Assembly (NCBI RefSeq): GCF_020526085.1 | Contig: NZ_CP084874.1 | Span: 3,596,001-3,660,000, forward strand | Direction of reading: 5' to 3' | Origin: Klebsiella africana | Lineage (GTDB): Bacteria > Pseudomonadota > Gammaproteobacteria > Enterobacterales > Enterobacteriaceae | DNA length: 64,000 bases | Shown: in pieces, positions 28,745 through 39,114 of the stretch | How positions within the stretch are numbered: position 1 is the stretch's first letter | How the letters are laid out: each line of letters begins with the position of its first letter | The notes under the pieces: generated by a model | What the model saw: the letters and a program-made list of their open reading frames with translations, nothing else | Database searches by the model: none | What the model was told of the DNA's origin: nothing | Made by a program: the position numbers and the translations under genes

Positions 28745-28858
28745 TCAATGTTCTTCTTTACCTGCTTTGGTGGCTTCCACGTGCTCAAGCGCCAGCGCGG
28801 TAATCACCCCAAAGGCACAGGCAAGCAGCGTTCCCAAAATCCATGCGAAGTACCACAT
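28745..28858 (-). CDS. cydX: CydX, small subunit of cytochrome bd-I oxidase
   Basis: 37 residues from ATG 28858: MWYFAWILGTLLACAFGV, then ITALALEHVEATKAGKEEH. One membrane helix with a short charged tail, matching E. coli CydX (YbgT). It stabilises the heme d site of CydAB. Begins 15 bp after cydB. Too short for many gene callers. Confidence 0.95.
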   Translation of the reverse strand: MWYFAWILGTLLACAFGVITALALEHVEATKAGKEEH

Positions 28859-28873
28859 ATATAGCTCCTTACC

Positions 28874-30013
28874 TTAGTACAGCGAGTGGGTGTTCTTTTC
28901 GATGTCTTCGCGCGTGATGCGGCCAAACATCTTCCAGTAACACCAGCTGGTGTAAACCAGAATGATCGGCACGAACACAATCGCCACGTAGGTCATCAGG
29001 TTCAGCGTCCGCTGGCTGGAAGTCGCGTCCCACATCGTCAGGCTGGCGTTCAGCATGGTGCTGGACGGCATGATGAATGGGAACATCGCGATACCGGCAG
29101 TCAGAATGATGCAGGCCAGGGTCAGCGAGGAGAACAGGAATGCCCAGGCGCCTTTATCCGCTTTGGTCGACGCGATGGTCAGCAACGGCAGCACCACGCC
29201 CAGGGCAGGCACCGCCCACAGCGCTGGCATATTGTTAAAGTTCACCATCCACGCACCAGCCTCACGCACCACTTCTTTGGTCAGTGGGTTCGACGGACCG
29301 GTATGGTCAATCACCGATTTCACCACATAACCGTCGATGCCGTAGTAGACCCACACGCCCGCCAGCGCGAAGCAGACCAGCGTCACCAGTGCCGCAACCA
29401 TGGAAACGGTGCGAGTACGCAGGTGCAGTTCGCCTACGGTACGCATCTGCAGGTAGGTGGCGCCCTGAGTCAGGATCATCGCCACGCTGACGATACCGGC
29501 CAGCAGACCAAACGGGTTTAGCAGCTGGAAGAAGTTACCGGTATAGAACAGACGCAGGTATTCGTCGACATGGAACGGCACGCCCTGCAGCAGGTTGCCG
29601 AAGGCCACGCCAATCACCAGCGGCGGCACGAAGCTGCCGATGAAGATGCCCCAGTCCCACATGTTGCGCCAGCGGGTGTCCTCGATCTTGGAACGGTAGT
29701 CGAAACCGACCGGACGGAAGAACAACGAGGCCAGCACCAGAATCATCGCCACATAGAAACCGGAGAACGCCGCGGCGTAGACCATTGGCCAGGCAGCGAA
29801 CAGCGCGCCGCCGGCGGTGATCAGCCACACCTGGTTACCGTCCCAGTGCGGAGCGATGGCGTTGATCATAATCCGACGCTCGGTGTCGTTACGGCCGAGG
29901 AAACGGGTGAGCATGCCCACCCCCATGTCGAACCCGTCGGCGACAGCGAAGCCAATCAGCAGAATGCCAATCAGCAGCCACCAGATAAAACGCAATACTT
30001 CATAATCGATCAT
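28874..30013 (-). CDS. cydB: CydB, cytochrome bd-I ubiquinol oxidase subunit II
   Basis: 379 residues with about nine membrane helices, starting MIDYEVLRFIWWLLIGILLIGFAVADGFDMGVG, where the acidic residues line the proton or oxygen path. It supports the CydA hemes in the high-affinity terminal oxidase. 15 bp after cydA. Confidence 0.97.
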   Translation of the reverse strand: MIDYEVLRFIWWLLIGILLIGFAVADGFDMGVGMLTRFLGRNDTERRIMINAIAPHWDGNQVWLITAGGALFAAWPMVYAAAFSGFYVAMILVLASLFFRPVGFDYRSKIEDTRWRNMWDWGIFIGSFVPPLVIGVAFGNLLQGVPFHVDEYLRLFYTGNFFQLLNPFGLLAGIVSVAMILTQGATYLQMRTVGELHLRTRTVSMVAALVTLVCFALAGVWVYYGIDGYVVKSVIDHTGPSNPLTKEVVREAGAWMVNFNNMPALWAVPALGVVLPLLTIASTKADKGAWAFLFSSLTLACIILTAGIAMFPFIMPSSTMLNASLTMWDATSSQRTLNLMTYVAIVFVPIILVYTSWCYWKMFGRITREDIEKNTHSLY

Positions 30014-30028
30014 TTGACGACTCCTGTC

Positions 30029-31597
30029 TTAGCGTGCCGACTGAATAGCCGCAGAGGACTGTTCAAAGTGATAGCGGCCGGTTTTCAGGCTGCTAGGTCC
30101 TTTGCGGGCAAACTTGAACATCAGGAACAGTTCAGCCACCAGGAACAGCGTGTACAGACCGCAGATCAGCAACATAGAGAAGATCAGATCGCCCGCGGTC
30201 AGCGACGAGTTGGCCACCGCTGTCGGCAGGACCTCACCAATCGCCCATGGCTGACGGCCATATTCGGCAACAAACCAGCCCGACTCCACGGCAATCCACG
30301 GCAGCGGCAGGCCATAGAACGCGGCGCGCAGCAGCCATTTTTTCTCGCCAATGCGGTTACGGATCACGCTCCAGAAAGAGGCGCCGATAATCAACAGCAT
30401 CAGGATGCCGCACGCCACCATGATACGGAAGGCGAAGTACAGCGGCGCGACGCTCGGAATAGAGTCTTTGGTCGCTTTGGCGATCTGCTCTTCGGTGGCG
30501 TCAGCGACGTTCGGGGTATAGCGCTTCAGCAGCAGGCCATAACCGAGGTCTTTTTTCACGTTATTGAACTGGTCGCGAACGGCCTGGTCGGTCGAACCGG
30601 CACGCAGTTGCTCCAGCAGCGCGTACGCTTTCATCCCGTTACGGATACGCTCTTCGTGCTGAACCATCAGATCCTTCAGACCGATAACCGGCTTATCCAC
30701 CGAGCGGGTGGCAATGATGCCCAGTGCGTAAGGGATCTGGATCGCGAAGTGGTTGGTTTGCGCATTCTGATCGGGAATACCAAACAGAGTAAAGGCCGCC
30801 GGTGCAGGCTGGGTTTCCCACTCTGCTTCGATAGCCGCCAGTTTGGTTTTCTGCACGTCACCCATTTCGTAACCGGATTCGTCACCCAGCACAATAACGG
30901 AGAGGATCGCTGCCATACCGAAGCTGGCTGCAATGGCAAAGGAGCGCTTGGCAAAAGCAAAGTCGCGACCTTTCAGCATGTACCAGGAACTGATAGCCAG
31001 GATGAACATCGCGCCGGTGACATAGCCTGAGGCCACGGTGTGGACGAACTTAACCTGGGCGACCGGGTTGAGCACCAGTTCGGAGAAGCTGACCATCTCC
31101 ATACGCATGGTTTCGAAGTTGAAGTCCGATGCGATTGGGTTCTGCATCCAGCCGTTAGCGACGAGGATCCACAGCGCGGAGAGGTTGGAGCCCAGCGCCA
31201 CCAGCCAGGTGACCGCCATGTGCTGAACTTTACCGAGACGATCCCAACCGAAGAAGAACAGACCTACAAAGGTGGATTCGAGGAAGAAGGCCATCAAGCC
31301 TTCAATGGCCAGCGGCGCACCGAAGATATCGCCCACGTAATGTGAGTAATACGACCAGTTAGTCCCGAACTGGAACTCCATGGTCAGACCGGTCGCCACA
31401 CCCAGCGCGAAGTTGATACCAAACAACTTGCCCCAGAATTTGGTCATATCTTTATAAATCTGTTTGCCGGAAAGGACGTAGACCGTCTCCATGATGGCCA
31501 GCAGGAACGCCATACCGAGCGTTAGTGGCACAAACAGGAAGTGGTACATCGCGGTCAAGGCAAACTGTAAGCGCGACAGTTCGACTATATCTAACAT
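30029..31597 (-). CDS. cydA: CydA, cytochrome bd-I ubiquinol oxidase subunit I
   Basis: 522 residues from ATG 31597 ([19 protein letters not shown]), the E. coli length; the 37-residue upstream extension is discarded. His19 is a heme ligand in [12 protein letters not shown], and the conserved GRQPW motif is present near the C-terminal third, with the quinol-binding Q-loop before it. It reduces O2 to water using ubiquinol and builds a proton gradient without pumping. First gene of cydABX-ybgE-ybgC-tolQRA, preceded by FNR and ArcA sites. Confidence 0.97.
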   Translation of the reverse strand: MLDIVELSRLQFALTAMYHFLFVPLTLGMAFLLAIMETVYVLSGKQIYKDMTKFWGKLFGINFALGVATGLTMEFQFGTNWSYYSHYVGDIFGAPLAIEGLMAFFLESTFVGLFFFGWDRLGKVQHMAVTWLVALGSNLSALWILVANGWMQNPIASDFNFETMRMEMVSFSELVLNPVAQVKFVHTVASGYVTGAMFILAISSWYMLKGRDFAFAKRSFAIAASFGMAAILSVIVLGDESGYEMGDVQKTKLAAIEAEWETQPAPAAFTLFGIPDQNAQTNHFAIQIPYALGIIATRSVDKPVIGLKDLMVQHEERIRNGMKAYALLEQLRAGSTDQAVRDQFNNVKKDLGYGLLLKRYTPNVADATEEQIAKATKDSIPSVAPLYFAFRIMVACGILMLLIIGASFWSVIRNRIGEKKWLLRAAFYGLPLPWIAVESGWFVAEYGRQPWAIGEVLPTAVANSSLTAGDLIFSMLLICGLYTLFLVAELFLMFKFARKGPSSLKTGRYHFEQSSAAIQSAR

Positions 31598-31932
31598 CAT
31601 GACTCCTTGCTCATCGCATGAAGACTCCGAAAATGAACCGAGAAGCTCTGGCTCATACGCATGCCCCAATACAAATTTTATTTGTCGCCCGCCCAAAGCA
31701 AGTTTCAACTGAAGGTGAAACCATGCCAGGACAAGGTTACAAATACGTTAACGAAAAACCCAATTGATTCCCCAATATATTACGCCGCAATAACCTTACA
31801 ATAAATATGTTTTTATTGTTCCAGTTTTACATTTTTCGACGGTGATCAATATATAGCGAAGATGGCCTGTTTAAGCCAATTTGACTTGAGACAATTTAAC
31901 GTTTTTTGAATGATTTTTCCAAGTATTAAGTA

Positions 31933-31946
31933 TTGATATAAATCAA
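31933..31946. promoter_or_regulatory. FNR box upstream of cydA
   Basis: TTGAT-ATAA-ATCAA is a perfect FNR dyad, 336 bp upstream of the cydA start in its long leader region. FNR represses cydA under strict anaerobiosis in E. coli. Confidence 0.85.
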
Positions 31947-31960
31947 TTTTTACTCTATGT

Positions 31961-31968
31961 GTTAATTA
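31961..31968. promoter_or_regulatory. ArcA-like element upstream of cydA
   Basis: GTTAATTA is the core of the ArcA direct-repeat consensus and lies 14 bp from the FNR box, consistent with microaerobic activation of cydA by ArcA. A second repeat unit is not clear. Confidence 0.5.
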
Positions 31969-32344
31969 TGTGGCTCAATAAAGAATATTGGTGAATTTAA
32001 TGTTAAAACTATGTTTATAGCATAGCCTTGTTGGTTACTAAAAAGAGAGATATGAGAATCATAGGTAATATTATTTAACGTCGTGGAAAAAAACAAAAAA
32101 ACGAACCGATCCGAATAATGTTAGACCGCTCACAGTATTTTATCTGCTTCTTATCCCCTACCCCACGCTTTTTCACTGCCGCTTTTGTTTCCCTACGCTA
32201 CAGCCGGGGTATATTTTTATTAGCTACAACAGCGCATCGAAAATACTTATTAAATAATAAATTAAATCAATATGATAGATAGGGCTTTTCGCAGAAAATC
32301 AACTCGTTGTTGGCGCTGCGGTTCTGACGAGGCGGGATAACACC

Positions 32345-32421
32345 CATAAAAAAGGCCACCTGACGGTGGCCAACCATGTCGAAATCGGACAGATTTCCGC
32401 TTGCGGACAAGCGGAGAGGGT
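32345..32421 (-). ncRNA. Candidate SdhX-like sRNA in the sucD 3'UTR
   Basis: Directly after the sucD stop the minus strand has a hairpin TCCGCTTG / CAAGCGGA (32396-32415), an unstructured stretch, and a terminator. E. coli releases the SdhX (RybD) sRNA from this same 3'UTR, with a similar hairpin-plus-terminator layout. Processing and target pairing are not visible from sequence. Confidence 0.45.
32347..32371 (-). terminator. Terminator of sdhCDAB-sucABCD
   Basis: GGCCACC (32354-32360) and GGTGGCC (32365-32371) form the stem; on the minus strand it is followed by seven U residues from the A-run at 32347-32353. Confidence 0.9.
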
Positions 32422-33291
32422 TTACTTGATAATGGATTTCAGCGCTTCGCCGATGTCGGCCAGGCTGCGAACGGTTTTCACACCGGCGGCTTCCAGGGCT
32501 GCGAATTTCTCATCCGCTGTACCTTTACCGCCAGCGATGATGGCACCAGCGTGGCCCATACGCTTGCCTTTCGGCGCGGTAACACCCGCGATGTAGCCGA
32601 CGACCGGCTTGGTCACGTGCTCTTTAATGTAAGCAGCCGCTTCTTCTTCCGCGCTGCCGCCGATCTCACCAATCATCACGATCGCTTCGGTCTGCGGATC
32701 TTCCTGGAACATTTTCAGGATATCGATGAAGTTGGAGCCCGGGATCGGGTCGCCGCCGATACCGACGCAGGTAGACTGGCCGAAGCCGTAGTCGGTGGTC
32801 TGCTTAACCGCTTCATAGGTCAGGGTACCGGAACGGGAAACGATGCCCACTTTACCCGGCTTGTGAATATGACCCGGCATGATGCCGATTTTGCATTCGC
32901 CCGGGGTGATAACGCCTGGGCAGTTCGGGCCGATCATGCGCACGCCCGCTTCGTCCAGCTTCACTTTCACGGTCAGCATATCCAGCGTCGGGATACCTTC
33001 GGTGATAGTGATGATCAGCTTAATGCCCGCGTCGATTGCTTCCAGAATGGAGTCTTTGCAGAACGGCGCCGGAACGTAGATCACGGTCGCGGTGGCGCCG
33101 GTCGCTTCAACGGCTTCGCGCACGGTGTTGAACACCGGCAGGCCCAGGTGAGTGGTGCCGCCTTTGCCTGGCGTCACGCCGCCAACCATTTGCGTACCGT
33201 AGGCGATCGCTTGTTCAGAGTGGAATGTACCCTGGCTACCGGTAAAGCCCTGGCAGATAACCTTGGTGTCTTTATTAATTAAAACTGACAT
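32422..33291 (-). CDS. sucD: Succinyl-CoA synthetase alpha subunit
   Basis: 289 residues. The CoA-binding Rossmann motif is [15 protein letters not shown] (about 15-29) and the phosphohistidine site is in [10 protein letters not shown] (His246). With SucC it makes ATP and succinate from succinyl-CoA. Its ATG overlaps the sucC TAA by one base. Last gene of the operon. Confidence 0.97.
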   Translation of the reverse strand: MSVLINKDTKVICQGFTGSQGTFHSEQAIAYGTQMVGGVTPGKGGTTHLGLPVFNTVREAVEATGATATVIYVPAPFCKDSILEAIDAGIKLIITITEGIPTLDMLTVKVKLDEAGVRMIGPNCPGVITPGECKIGIMPGHIHKPGKVGIVSRSGTLTYEAVKQTTDYGFGQSTCVGIGGDPIPGSNFIDILKMFQEDPQTEAIVMIGEIGGSAEEEAAAYIKEHVTKPVVGYIAGVTAPKGKRMGHAGAIIAGGKGTADEKFAALEAAGVKTVRSLADIGEALKSIIK

Positions 33292-34457
33292 TATTTCCCC
33301 TCCACTGCGGCAACAACCTGCTGTGCTGCGTCCGTCAGACTTTTCGCTGCAATAATATTCAGGCCGCTGTCAGCCAGTTTTTTCGCGCCCAGTTCGGCGT
33401 TGTTACCTTCCAGACGAACGACGACCGGAACGTTAACCCCAACTTCCGCAACCGCACCGATGATGCCGTCAGCGATCAGGTCGCAACGCACGATACCGCC
33501 GAAGATGTTAACCAGAACCGCTTTAACGTTGTCGTCAGAGAGGATGATTTTGAACGCTTCGGTCACGCGCTCTTTGGTCGCACCGCCGCCTACGTCGAGG
33601 AAGTTAGCCGGTTCGCCACCGTGCAGCTTAACGATGTCCATGGTACCCATCGCCAGGCCTGCACCGTTAACCATGCAGCCGATGTTGCCGTCCAGTGCGA
33701 CGTAGTTCAGTTCCCACTGTGCCGCCTGCGCTTCACGTGGGTCTTCCTGAGACTGGTCACGCATTTCGCGCAGATCCGGCTGGCGGAACAGCGCGTTGCC
33801 GTCAGCGCCCAGTTTGCCGTCGAGGCAGATCAGGTCGCCCTGCTTGGTGATAACCAGCGGGTTGATCTCGATCAGCGCCAGGTCGCGCTCAAGGAAAATG
33901 GTCGCCAGGCCCATGAAAATCTTGGTGAACTGCTGAACCTGTTTACCTTCCAGACCCAGTTTGAACGCCAGTTCACGCCCCTGGTAAGGCATCGGGCCCG
34001 CCAGCGGATCGATAGCGATCTTGTGGATCAGATGCGGGGTCTCTTCCGCCACTTTCTCGATTTCCACGCCGCCTTCGGTAGAGGCCATGAACACCACGCG
34101 ACGGGAGCTACGGTCAACCACCGCGCCCAGGTACAGCTCTTTATCAATATCGGTCGCCGCTTCAACCAGGATCTGGTTTACCGGCTGGCCGTTAGCATCT
34201 GTTTGGTAAGTAACCAGGCGTTTGCCCAGCCAATGCTCAGCAAAAGCGCGAATCTCTTCTTTGCTTTTAACTACTTTCACACCGCCCGCTTTGCCGCGGC
34301 CACCAGCGTGAACCTGACATTTCACTACCCACGGACCCGCGCCGATTTTTGAAGCGGCTTCTTCTGCTTCACGCGGAGTAGTACAGGCATAACCCACCGG
34401 CGCCGGTAAGCCATAGCGGGCAAAAAGTTGTTTTGCCTGATATTCATGTAAGTTCAT
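33291..34457 (-). CDS. sucC: Succinyl-CoA synthetase beta subunit (ADP-forming)
   Basis: 388 residues starting [20 protein letters not shown]. An N-terminal ATP-grasp domain includes [16 protein letters not shown], and the C-terminal ligase domain has [18 protein letters not shown]. Partner of SucD. 103 bp downstream of sucB with a REP hairpin in the gap, unlike the tight spacing elsewhere in the operon. Confidence 0.97.
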   Translation of the reverse strand: MNLHEYQAKQLFARYGLPAPVGYACTTPREAEEAASKIGAGPWVVKCQVHAGGRGKAGGVKVVKSKEEIRAFAEHWLGKRLVTYQTDANGQPVNQILVEAATDIDKELYLGAVVDRSSRRVVFMASTEGGVEIEKVAEETPHLIHKIAIDPLAGPMPYQGRELAFKLGLEGKQVQQFTKIFMGLATIFLERDLALIEINPLVITKQGDLICLDGKLGADGNALFRQPDLREMRDQSQEDPREAQAAQWELNYVALDGNIGCMVNGAGLAMGTMDIVKLHGGEPANFLDVGGGATKERVTEAFKIILSDDNVKAVLVNIFGGIVRCDLIADGIIGAVAEVGVNVPVVVRLEGNNAELGAKKLADSGLNIIAAKSLTDAAQQVVAAVEGK

Positions 34458-34498
34458 GTGTTCAGTCCATCCTTCAGGGTGTAATTATCTTTAAACCT

Positions 34499-34540
34499 GT
34501 AGGCCTGATAACGGCGCTAACGCGTGTTATCCGGCCTACG
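34499..34540. repeat. REP palindrome between sucB and sucC
   Basis: GTAGGCCTGATAACGGCGC and GCGTGTTATCCGGCCTAC form a long imperfect hairpin of the enterobacterial REP type. Such elements can stabilise upstream mRNA or block 3' exonucleases; that role is inference here. Confidence 0.85.
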
Positions 34541-34560
34541 GTAGGTAATACGCTTGCTGA

Positions 34561-35787
34561 CTACACGTCCAGCAGCAGACGGGTCGGATCTTCCAGCAGC
34601 TCTTTAATCGCCACCAGGAAGCCTACCGATTCACGTCCGTCGATCAGACGGTGGTCATAGGAGAGCGCCAGGTACATCATCGGCAGGATCTCTACCTTGC
34701 CATTGACCGCCATCGGACGGTCTTTAATGGCATGCATACCCAGAATGGCGCTCTGCGGTGGGTTGATGATCGGCGTGGACATCAGGGAACCGAAGACGCC
34801 GCCGTTGGTAATGGTGAAGTTACCGCCGGTCAGGTCGTCAACGGTAAGCTTGCCGTCGCGGCCTTTCACTGCCAGCTCTTTAATATTCTTTTCGATATCA
34901 GCCATGCCCAGCAGGTCGACGTCACGCAGAACCGGGGTAACCAGACCGCGCGGGGTAGAGACCGCCATGCTGACGTCGAAGTAGTTGTGGTACACCACGT
35001 CGTCGCCATCGATAGAGGCGTTCACTTCCGGATAGCGTTTCAGCGCTTCCACTACCGCTTTCACGTAGAAGGACATAAAGCCCAGACGGATGCCGTGACG
35101 TTTTTCGAACGCCTCACCGTACTGCTTACGCAGATCCATGATTGGCTTCATGTTGACTTCGTTGAACGTGGTCAGCATGGCGGTAGAGTTTTTCGCTTCC
35201 AGCAGACGCTCGGCCACGCGTTTACGCAGGCGGGTCATCGGCACGCGTTTTTCAGAACGGTTGCCCAGCTGCGGCGCCGGCGCGGCTGCCGGGGCAGCGG
35301 CTGGCGCTTTGGCTTCTGGCGCCGCTGGGGCTTTCGCCAGATGTTTCTCAACGTCTTCGCGGGTCAGACGGCCGCCGACGCCGGTGCCTTTGATGGCCGC
35401 TGCGTCGAGGTTGTGTTCCGCCAGCAGACGACGGATCGCCGGGCTCAGCGCGTCGTTGTTCTGCTCTTCCAGCGAGGCCTGCTGACGCTGTGCCGGGGTG
35501 GAGGCTTTCGCATCCGCTTTTTCGCTGGTTTCTTTACCTGCGCTGTTGCCTTCGCGCAGGCGGCCAAGGATCTGGCGAGACAGGACGGTGGCGCCCTCGT
35601 CTTCCAGCACTGCATCCAGAATGCCGTCCGCTGATGCCGGTACTTCCAGTACCACTTTGTCAGTTTCGATTTCGACCAGGACTTCGTCACGGACGACCGC
35701 GTCGCCCGGTTTTTTGTGCCAGGTGGCGACGGTTGCGTCAGCTACGGACTCAGGCAGGTCGGGAACCAGAATATCTACGCTACTCAT
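34561..35787 (-). CDS. sucB: Dihydrolipoyl succinyltransferase (E2 of 2-oxoglutarate dehydrogenase)
   Basis: 408 residues. The lipoyl domain (about 1-77) carries the lipoylated Lys44 in [13 protein letters not shown]. After a linker comes a peripheral-subunit-binding domain (about 113-150; [22 protein letters not shown]). An Ala/Pro hinge follows, then the catalytic core with [13 protein letters not shown] (His and Asp). It transfers succinyl groups to CoA. 14 bp after sucA. Confidence 0.97.
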   Translation of the reverse strand: MSSVDILVPDLPESVADATVATWHKKPGDAVVRDEVLVEIETDKVVLEVPASADGILDAVLEDEGATVLSRQILGRLREGNSAGKETSEKADAKASTPAQRQQASLEEQNNDALSPAIRRLLAEHNLDAAAIKGTGVGGRLTREDVEKHLAKAPAAPEAKAPAAAPAAAPAPQLGNRSEKRVPMTRLRKRVAERLLEAKNSTAMLTTFNEVNMKPIMDLRKQYGEAFEKRHGIRLGFMSFYVKAVVEALKRYPEVNASIDGDDVVYHNYFDVSMAVSTPRGLVTPVLRDVDLLGMADIEKNIKELAVKGRDGKLTVDDLTGGNFTITNGGVFGSLMSTPIINPPQSAILGMHAIKDRPMAVNGKVEILPMMYLALSYDHRLIDGRESVGFLVAIKELLEDPTRLLLDV

Positions 35788-35801
35788 TGTGTATCCTTTA
35801 A

Positions 35802-38609
35802 TTAATCGACGTTCAGCGCGTCATTGACCAGATCTTGTTGCTGTTTCTGGTGAACGGACATATACCCTACCGCCGGAGAGGCGGAGGCCGGGCGGCCTGC
35901 GTAACGCAGAGAGGCCCCAAACGGAATCACTTCACGGAAGTGATGCTGGCTGCAGTACCATGCGCCCTGGTTGAGCGGCTCTTCCTGGCACCAGACAAAA
36001 TCATGCACGTGCGCATATGCTTTCAGCGCTTCCTGCACCGCCTGGTGCGGGAACGGATAGAGCTGCTCAATACGAACGATAGCGACATCTTTTTGCTCGT
36101 TTTTGCGGCGCTGTTCCAGCAGGTCGTAGTAAACCTTACCAGAGCACAGCACAACGCGCTTCACAGCCTGCGGATCAAGTTGATCGATTTCACCGATGGC
36201 CGGCAGGAAAGTGCCGTTCGCCAGCTCATCCATGCTGGAGACCGCCAGCGGATGACGCAGCAGCGACTTCGGCGACATCACCACCAGCGGACGGCGCATA
36301 CCGCGCAGCGCCTGGCGACGCAGCATGTGGTAAACCTGCGCCGGGGTGGACGGCACGCAAACCTGCATGTTTTGTTCAGCGCACAGCTGCAGATAGCGTT
36401 CCAGACGCGCGGAGGAGTGCTCCGGCCCCTGGCCTTCATAACCGTGCGGCAGGAGCATCACCAGGCCGCACATCCGGCCCCACTTCTGCTCACCAGAGGA
36501 GATGAACTGGTCGATCACCACCTGTGCGCCGTTGGCGAAGTCACCAAACTGTGCTTCCCAGATGGTCAGAGTGCGCGGCTCAGCGGTGGCGTAACCATAT
36601 TCGAACGCCAGCACGGCCTCTTCGGACAGCACAGAGTCCCAAACGCGGAACTGGCCCTGACCGTTATGGACATGCTGCAGCGGCGTGTAGGTTGAACCAT
36701 TGGTCTGGTTATGGATCACCGCATGACGGTGGAAGAAGGTACCGCGGCCGGAGTCTTCGCCGGACAGACGCACCGGAATACCTTCGTCAACCAGCGTGGC
36801 GTAGGCCAGGTTTTCGGCGCCGCCCCAGTCAAACAGCTTCTCACCTGCCGCCATCGCCTGGCGGTCGGCGTAAATTTTCGCCACGCGGGACTGCATTTCG
36901 ATACCTTCCGGTACCGTGCTGATGCGTTTGGCCAGCTCCTGCAGACGCTTCGGCTCCACTTTATCCGGATAGCTCTCGTCCCACTCGTGGTTGAGGTACG
37001 GAGACCAGGTAAAGGAGTGCATGTTCATCGGACGCCACTCTTTCACCACACATTCGCCGGCATCCAGCGCATCGCGGTAGAGGTTCACCTGCTCGGTCGC
37101 GTCTTCCAGGGTCGCGACGTTGTCCTGCTCCAGCTTGTCAGCATAGATTTTGCGCGGAGTCGGATGCTTTTTGATCTTCTGGTACATCAGCGGCTGGGTT
37201 GCGCTCGGCTCATCGGCTTCGTTATGGCCGTGACGGCGGTAGCACACCAGATCGATGAAGACATCGCGTTTGAAAGTATTGCGGAAATCCAGCGCCAGAC
37301 GGGTGACGAAAGCAACGGCTTCCGGGTCATCCGCATTAACGTGGAAAATCGGCGCCTGCACCATTTTACCGATGTCGGTGCAGTATGGCGTAGAACGCGC
37401 ATCCAGCGGGTTAGAAGTAGTAAAGCCCACCTGGTTGTTGATAACGATACGCACGGTACCGCCCACTTCGTAGCCGCGGGCTTTCGACATGTTCAGGGTT
37501 TCCTGAACCACGCCCTGGCCGGTGACGGCGGCGTCGCCGTGGATAGTGATCGGCAGAACTTTGTTGCTGCTCGGCTCGTCCAGACGATCCAGACGGGCGC
37601 GTACGGAACCGATAACCACCGGGCTGACGATCTCGAGGTGCGACGGGTTAAACGCCAGCGCCAGGTGCACCAGACCGCCTTCGGTTTCGATATCGGAAGA
37701 GAAGCCCATGTGGTACTTCACGTCGCCGGTGCCAAGGTGCTCTTTATGTTTGCCAGCGAACTCGTCGAACAGGTCCTGCGGTTTTTTACCCAGTACGTTG
37801 ACCAGCACGTTGAGGCGGCCGCGGTGCGCCATACCCAGCACCACTTCGCGGGTGCCGCTCTTGCCCGCATGGCGGATCATCTCTTTGAGCATCGGGATCA
37901 GGGCGTCGCCACCCTCCAGCGAGAAGCGCTTCGCGCCCGGGAATTTGGCGCCGAGGTAACGCTCCAGGCCTTCCGCAGCGGTCAGTTCGCTGAGGAAGCG
38001 TTTTTTCTCTTCCGCGGTAAAGTTCGCTTTGCCGGCTACCGATTCAATGCGCTGCTGGATCCAGCGTTTTTCTTCGGTAGAGGTGATATGCATATATTCC
38101 GCGCCGATGGAGCCGCAGTAGGTTTGCTTGAGGGCGGCAATCAGGTCGCCCAGCTTCATCGTGTCTTTACCGATGGCAAATGAACCTACGTTATAGCTTT
38201 CCTGGAAATCGGCCTCGGTCAGATCGTGGTAGGCCGGATCGAGATCCGCCACTCTCTCTTGCTTCCACAGTCCCAGCGGATCGAGATTCGCATGCTGGTG
38301 ACCACGGAAACGGTATGCGTTGATGAGCTGCAGGACTTTAACCTGCTTCACATTGGTATCTGGGTCGGAAATCGAAGAAGTGTAACGTGAGGCATCCTTC
38401 GCCAGTCGACGGAAATAATCACGCGTTTTGGAATGAAATTGATCCGGTTTAACTCCGGTGCCAGGTAACTGCTGGAACATTGAACGCCAGTTGGCGTCAA
38501 CAGAGTCAGGATCGGTTAAGAAGTCTTCATAGAGCTGTTCTATCCAGCTCTGGTTCGAACCAGAGAGGTAAGAAGAGTCCAGCCAGGCTTTCATTGCGCC
38601 GTTCTGCAT
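35802..38609 (-). CDS. sucA: 2-oxoglutarate dehydrogenase E1 component
   Basis: 935 residues, two longer than I recall for E. coli, with the extra residues near VAGKANFT (about position 187). Thiamine-diphosphate segments include [20 protein letters not shown] and the [17 protein letters not shown] region with the TPP/Mg motif. The N-terminal [19 protein letters not shown] binds the E2 core. It decarboxylates 2-oxoglutarate. Separated from sdhB by 505 bp of repeats, so expression may depend more on a local promoter or read-through. Confidence 0.97.
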   Translation of the reverse strand: MQNGAMKAWLDSSYLSGSNQSWIEQLYEDFLTDPDSVDANWRSMFQQLPGTGVKPDQFHSKTRDYFRRLAKDASRYTSSISDPDTNVKQVKVLQLINAYRFRGHQHANLDPLGLWKQERVADLDPAYHDLTEADFQESYNVGSFAIGKDTMKLGDLIAALKQTYCGSIGAEYMHITSTEEKRWIQQRIESVAGKANFTAEEKKRFLSELTAAEGLERYLGAKFPGAKRFSLEGGDALIPMLKEMIRHAGKSGTREVVLGMAHRGRLNVLVNVLGKKPQDLFDEFAGKHKEHLGTGDVKYHMGFSSDIETEGGLVHLALAFNPSHLEIVSPVVIGSVRARLDRLDEPSSNKVLPITIHGDAAVTGQGVVQETLNMSKARGYEVGGTVRIVINNQVGFTTSNPLDARSTPYCTDIGKMVQAPIFHVNADDPEAVAFVTRLALDFRNTFKRDVFIDLVCYRRHGHNEADEPSATQPLMYQKIKKHPTPRKIYADKLEQDNVATLEDATEQVNLYRDALDAGECVVKEWRPMNMHSFTWSPYLNHEWDESYPDKVEPKRLQELAKRISTVPEGIEMQSRVAKIYADRQAMAAGEKLFDWGGAENLAYATLVDEGIPVRLSGEDSGRGTFFHRHAVIHNQTNGSTYTPLQHVHNGQGQFRVWDSVLSEEAVLAFEYGYATAEPRTLTIWEAQFGDFANGAQVVIDQFISSGEQKWGRMCGLVMLLPHGYEGQGPEHSSARLERYLQLCAEQNMQVCVPSTPAQVYHMLRRQALRGMRRPLVVMSPKSLLRHPLAVSSMDELANGTFLPAIGEIDQLDPQAVKRVVLCSGKVYYDLLEQRRKNEQKDVAIVRIEQLYPFPHQAVQEALKAYAHVHDFVWCQEEPLNQGAWYCSQHHFREVIPFGASLRYAGRPASASPAVGYMSVHQKQQQDLVNDALNVD

Positions 38610-38720
38610 CGTGATCCCTTAAGCATTCATATGCTTATTTCGCCGTAGAAACTACCACGCACACCGAGTGTACGTGCCGGGGTTCACTTGTTGCGGACGA
38701 GTTGTGGTTTCTATCCGCTA

Positions 38721-38900
38721 AGGAACCTTTAAAAACTGCCATTAATCTTCGGCGTTCAGGCTGCGGTTGCGTTGGCTGCCTTCGCTTAACCCGGTCACAT
38801 AGTTCACTATGCTCCCGGGGATGCGCTCAGTTGCCGCCTTACCTTGCACTGAACGCCTCGATTACTGGTACATCTTGTGGCGGTTTTTAAAGATTTCCTG
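38721..38900. repeat. 180-bp palindromic MITE-like element between sucA and sdhB
   Basis: Terminal inverted repeats AGGAACCTTTAAAAACTGCC (left) and, reverse-complemented, AGGAAATCTTTAAAAACCGCC (right) enclose a second nested repeat (GGCGTTCAG) and a central dyad CATAG-TTCA-CTATG. The core shares the CCC-GTCAC ... GCTCC-GGGGAT framework of ERIC but differs in the bases between. No ORF. It abuts an ERIC element with one base between them. Confidence 0.7.
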
Positions 38901-38901
38901 C

Positions 38902-39027
38902 TATCCCCTTCATACTTCAAGTTACATGTGCGTTGGCTTTCCTCACTCACCCCAGTCACTTACTTGAGTAAGCTCCTGGGGATTCGCTGCGTCGCCGCCT
39001 TCCTGTAACTCGAATTATTTAGGGTAT
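38902..39027. repeat. ERIC element between sucA and sdhB
   Basis: The core CACCCCAGTCACTTACTT followed by GTAAGCTCCTGGGGATTC is diagnostic. The flanks CATACTTCAAGTTACATGTG and CTCGAATTATTTAGGGTAT match the ERIC ends, about 126 bp in total. Confidence 0.92.
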
Positions 39028-39068
39028 TCATTTCCCGGTGGCACAAACGCTACCGGGGTTACTGCTTT

Positions 39069-39101
39069 GGTAGCCCGGATAAGCGCAAGCGCCATCCGGG
39101 A
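39069..39101. repeat. REP-type palindrome downstream of sdhB
   Basis: GTAGCCCGGATAAGCGCAAGCGCCATCCGGG folds into a hairpin of the REP class, 13 bp from the sdhB stop. Confidence 0.8.
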
Positions 39102-39114
39102 CAGACCGTGTTGC

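Larger units (their letters stand above)
31598..32421. other. Long AT-rich intergenic region between cydA and sucD
   Basis: 824 bp with no convincing ORF. The cydA-proximal half carries the FNR box and an ArcA-like GTTAATTA. The sucD-proximal end carries the sucD terminator and a candidate 3'UTR sRNA. In E. coli this gap holds mngR-mngA-mngB, of which I see no trace. Between about 32040 and 32340 I see nothing I can name. Confidence 0.7.
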
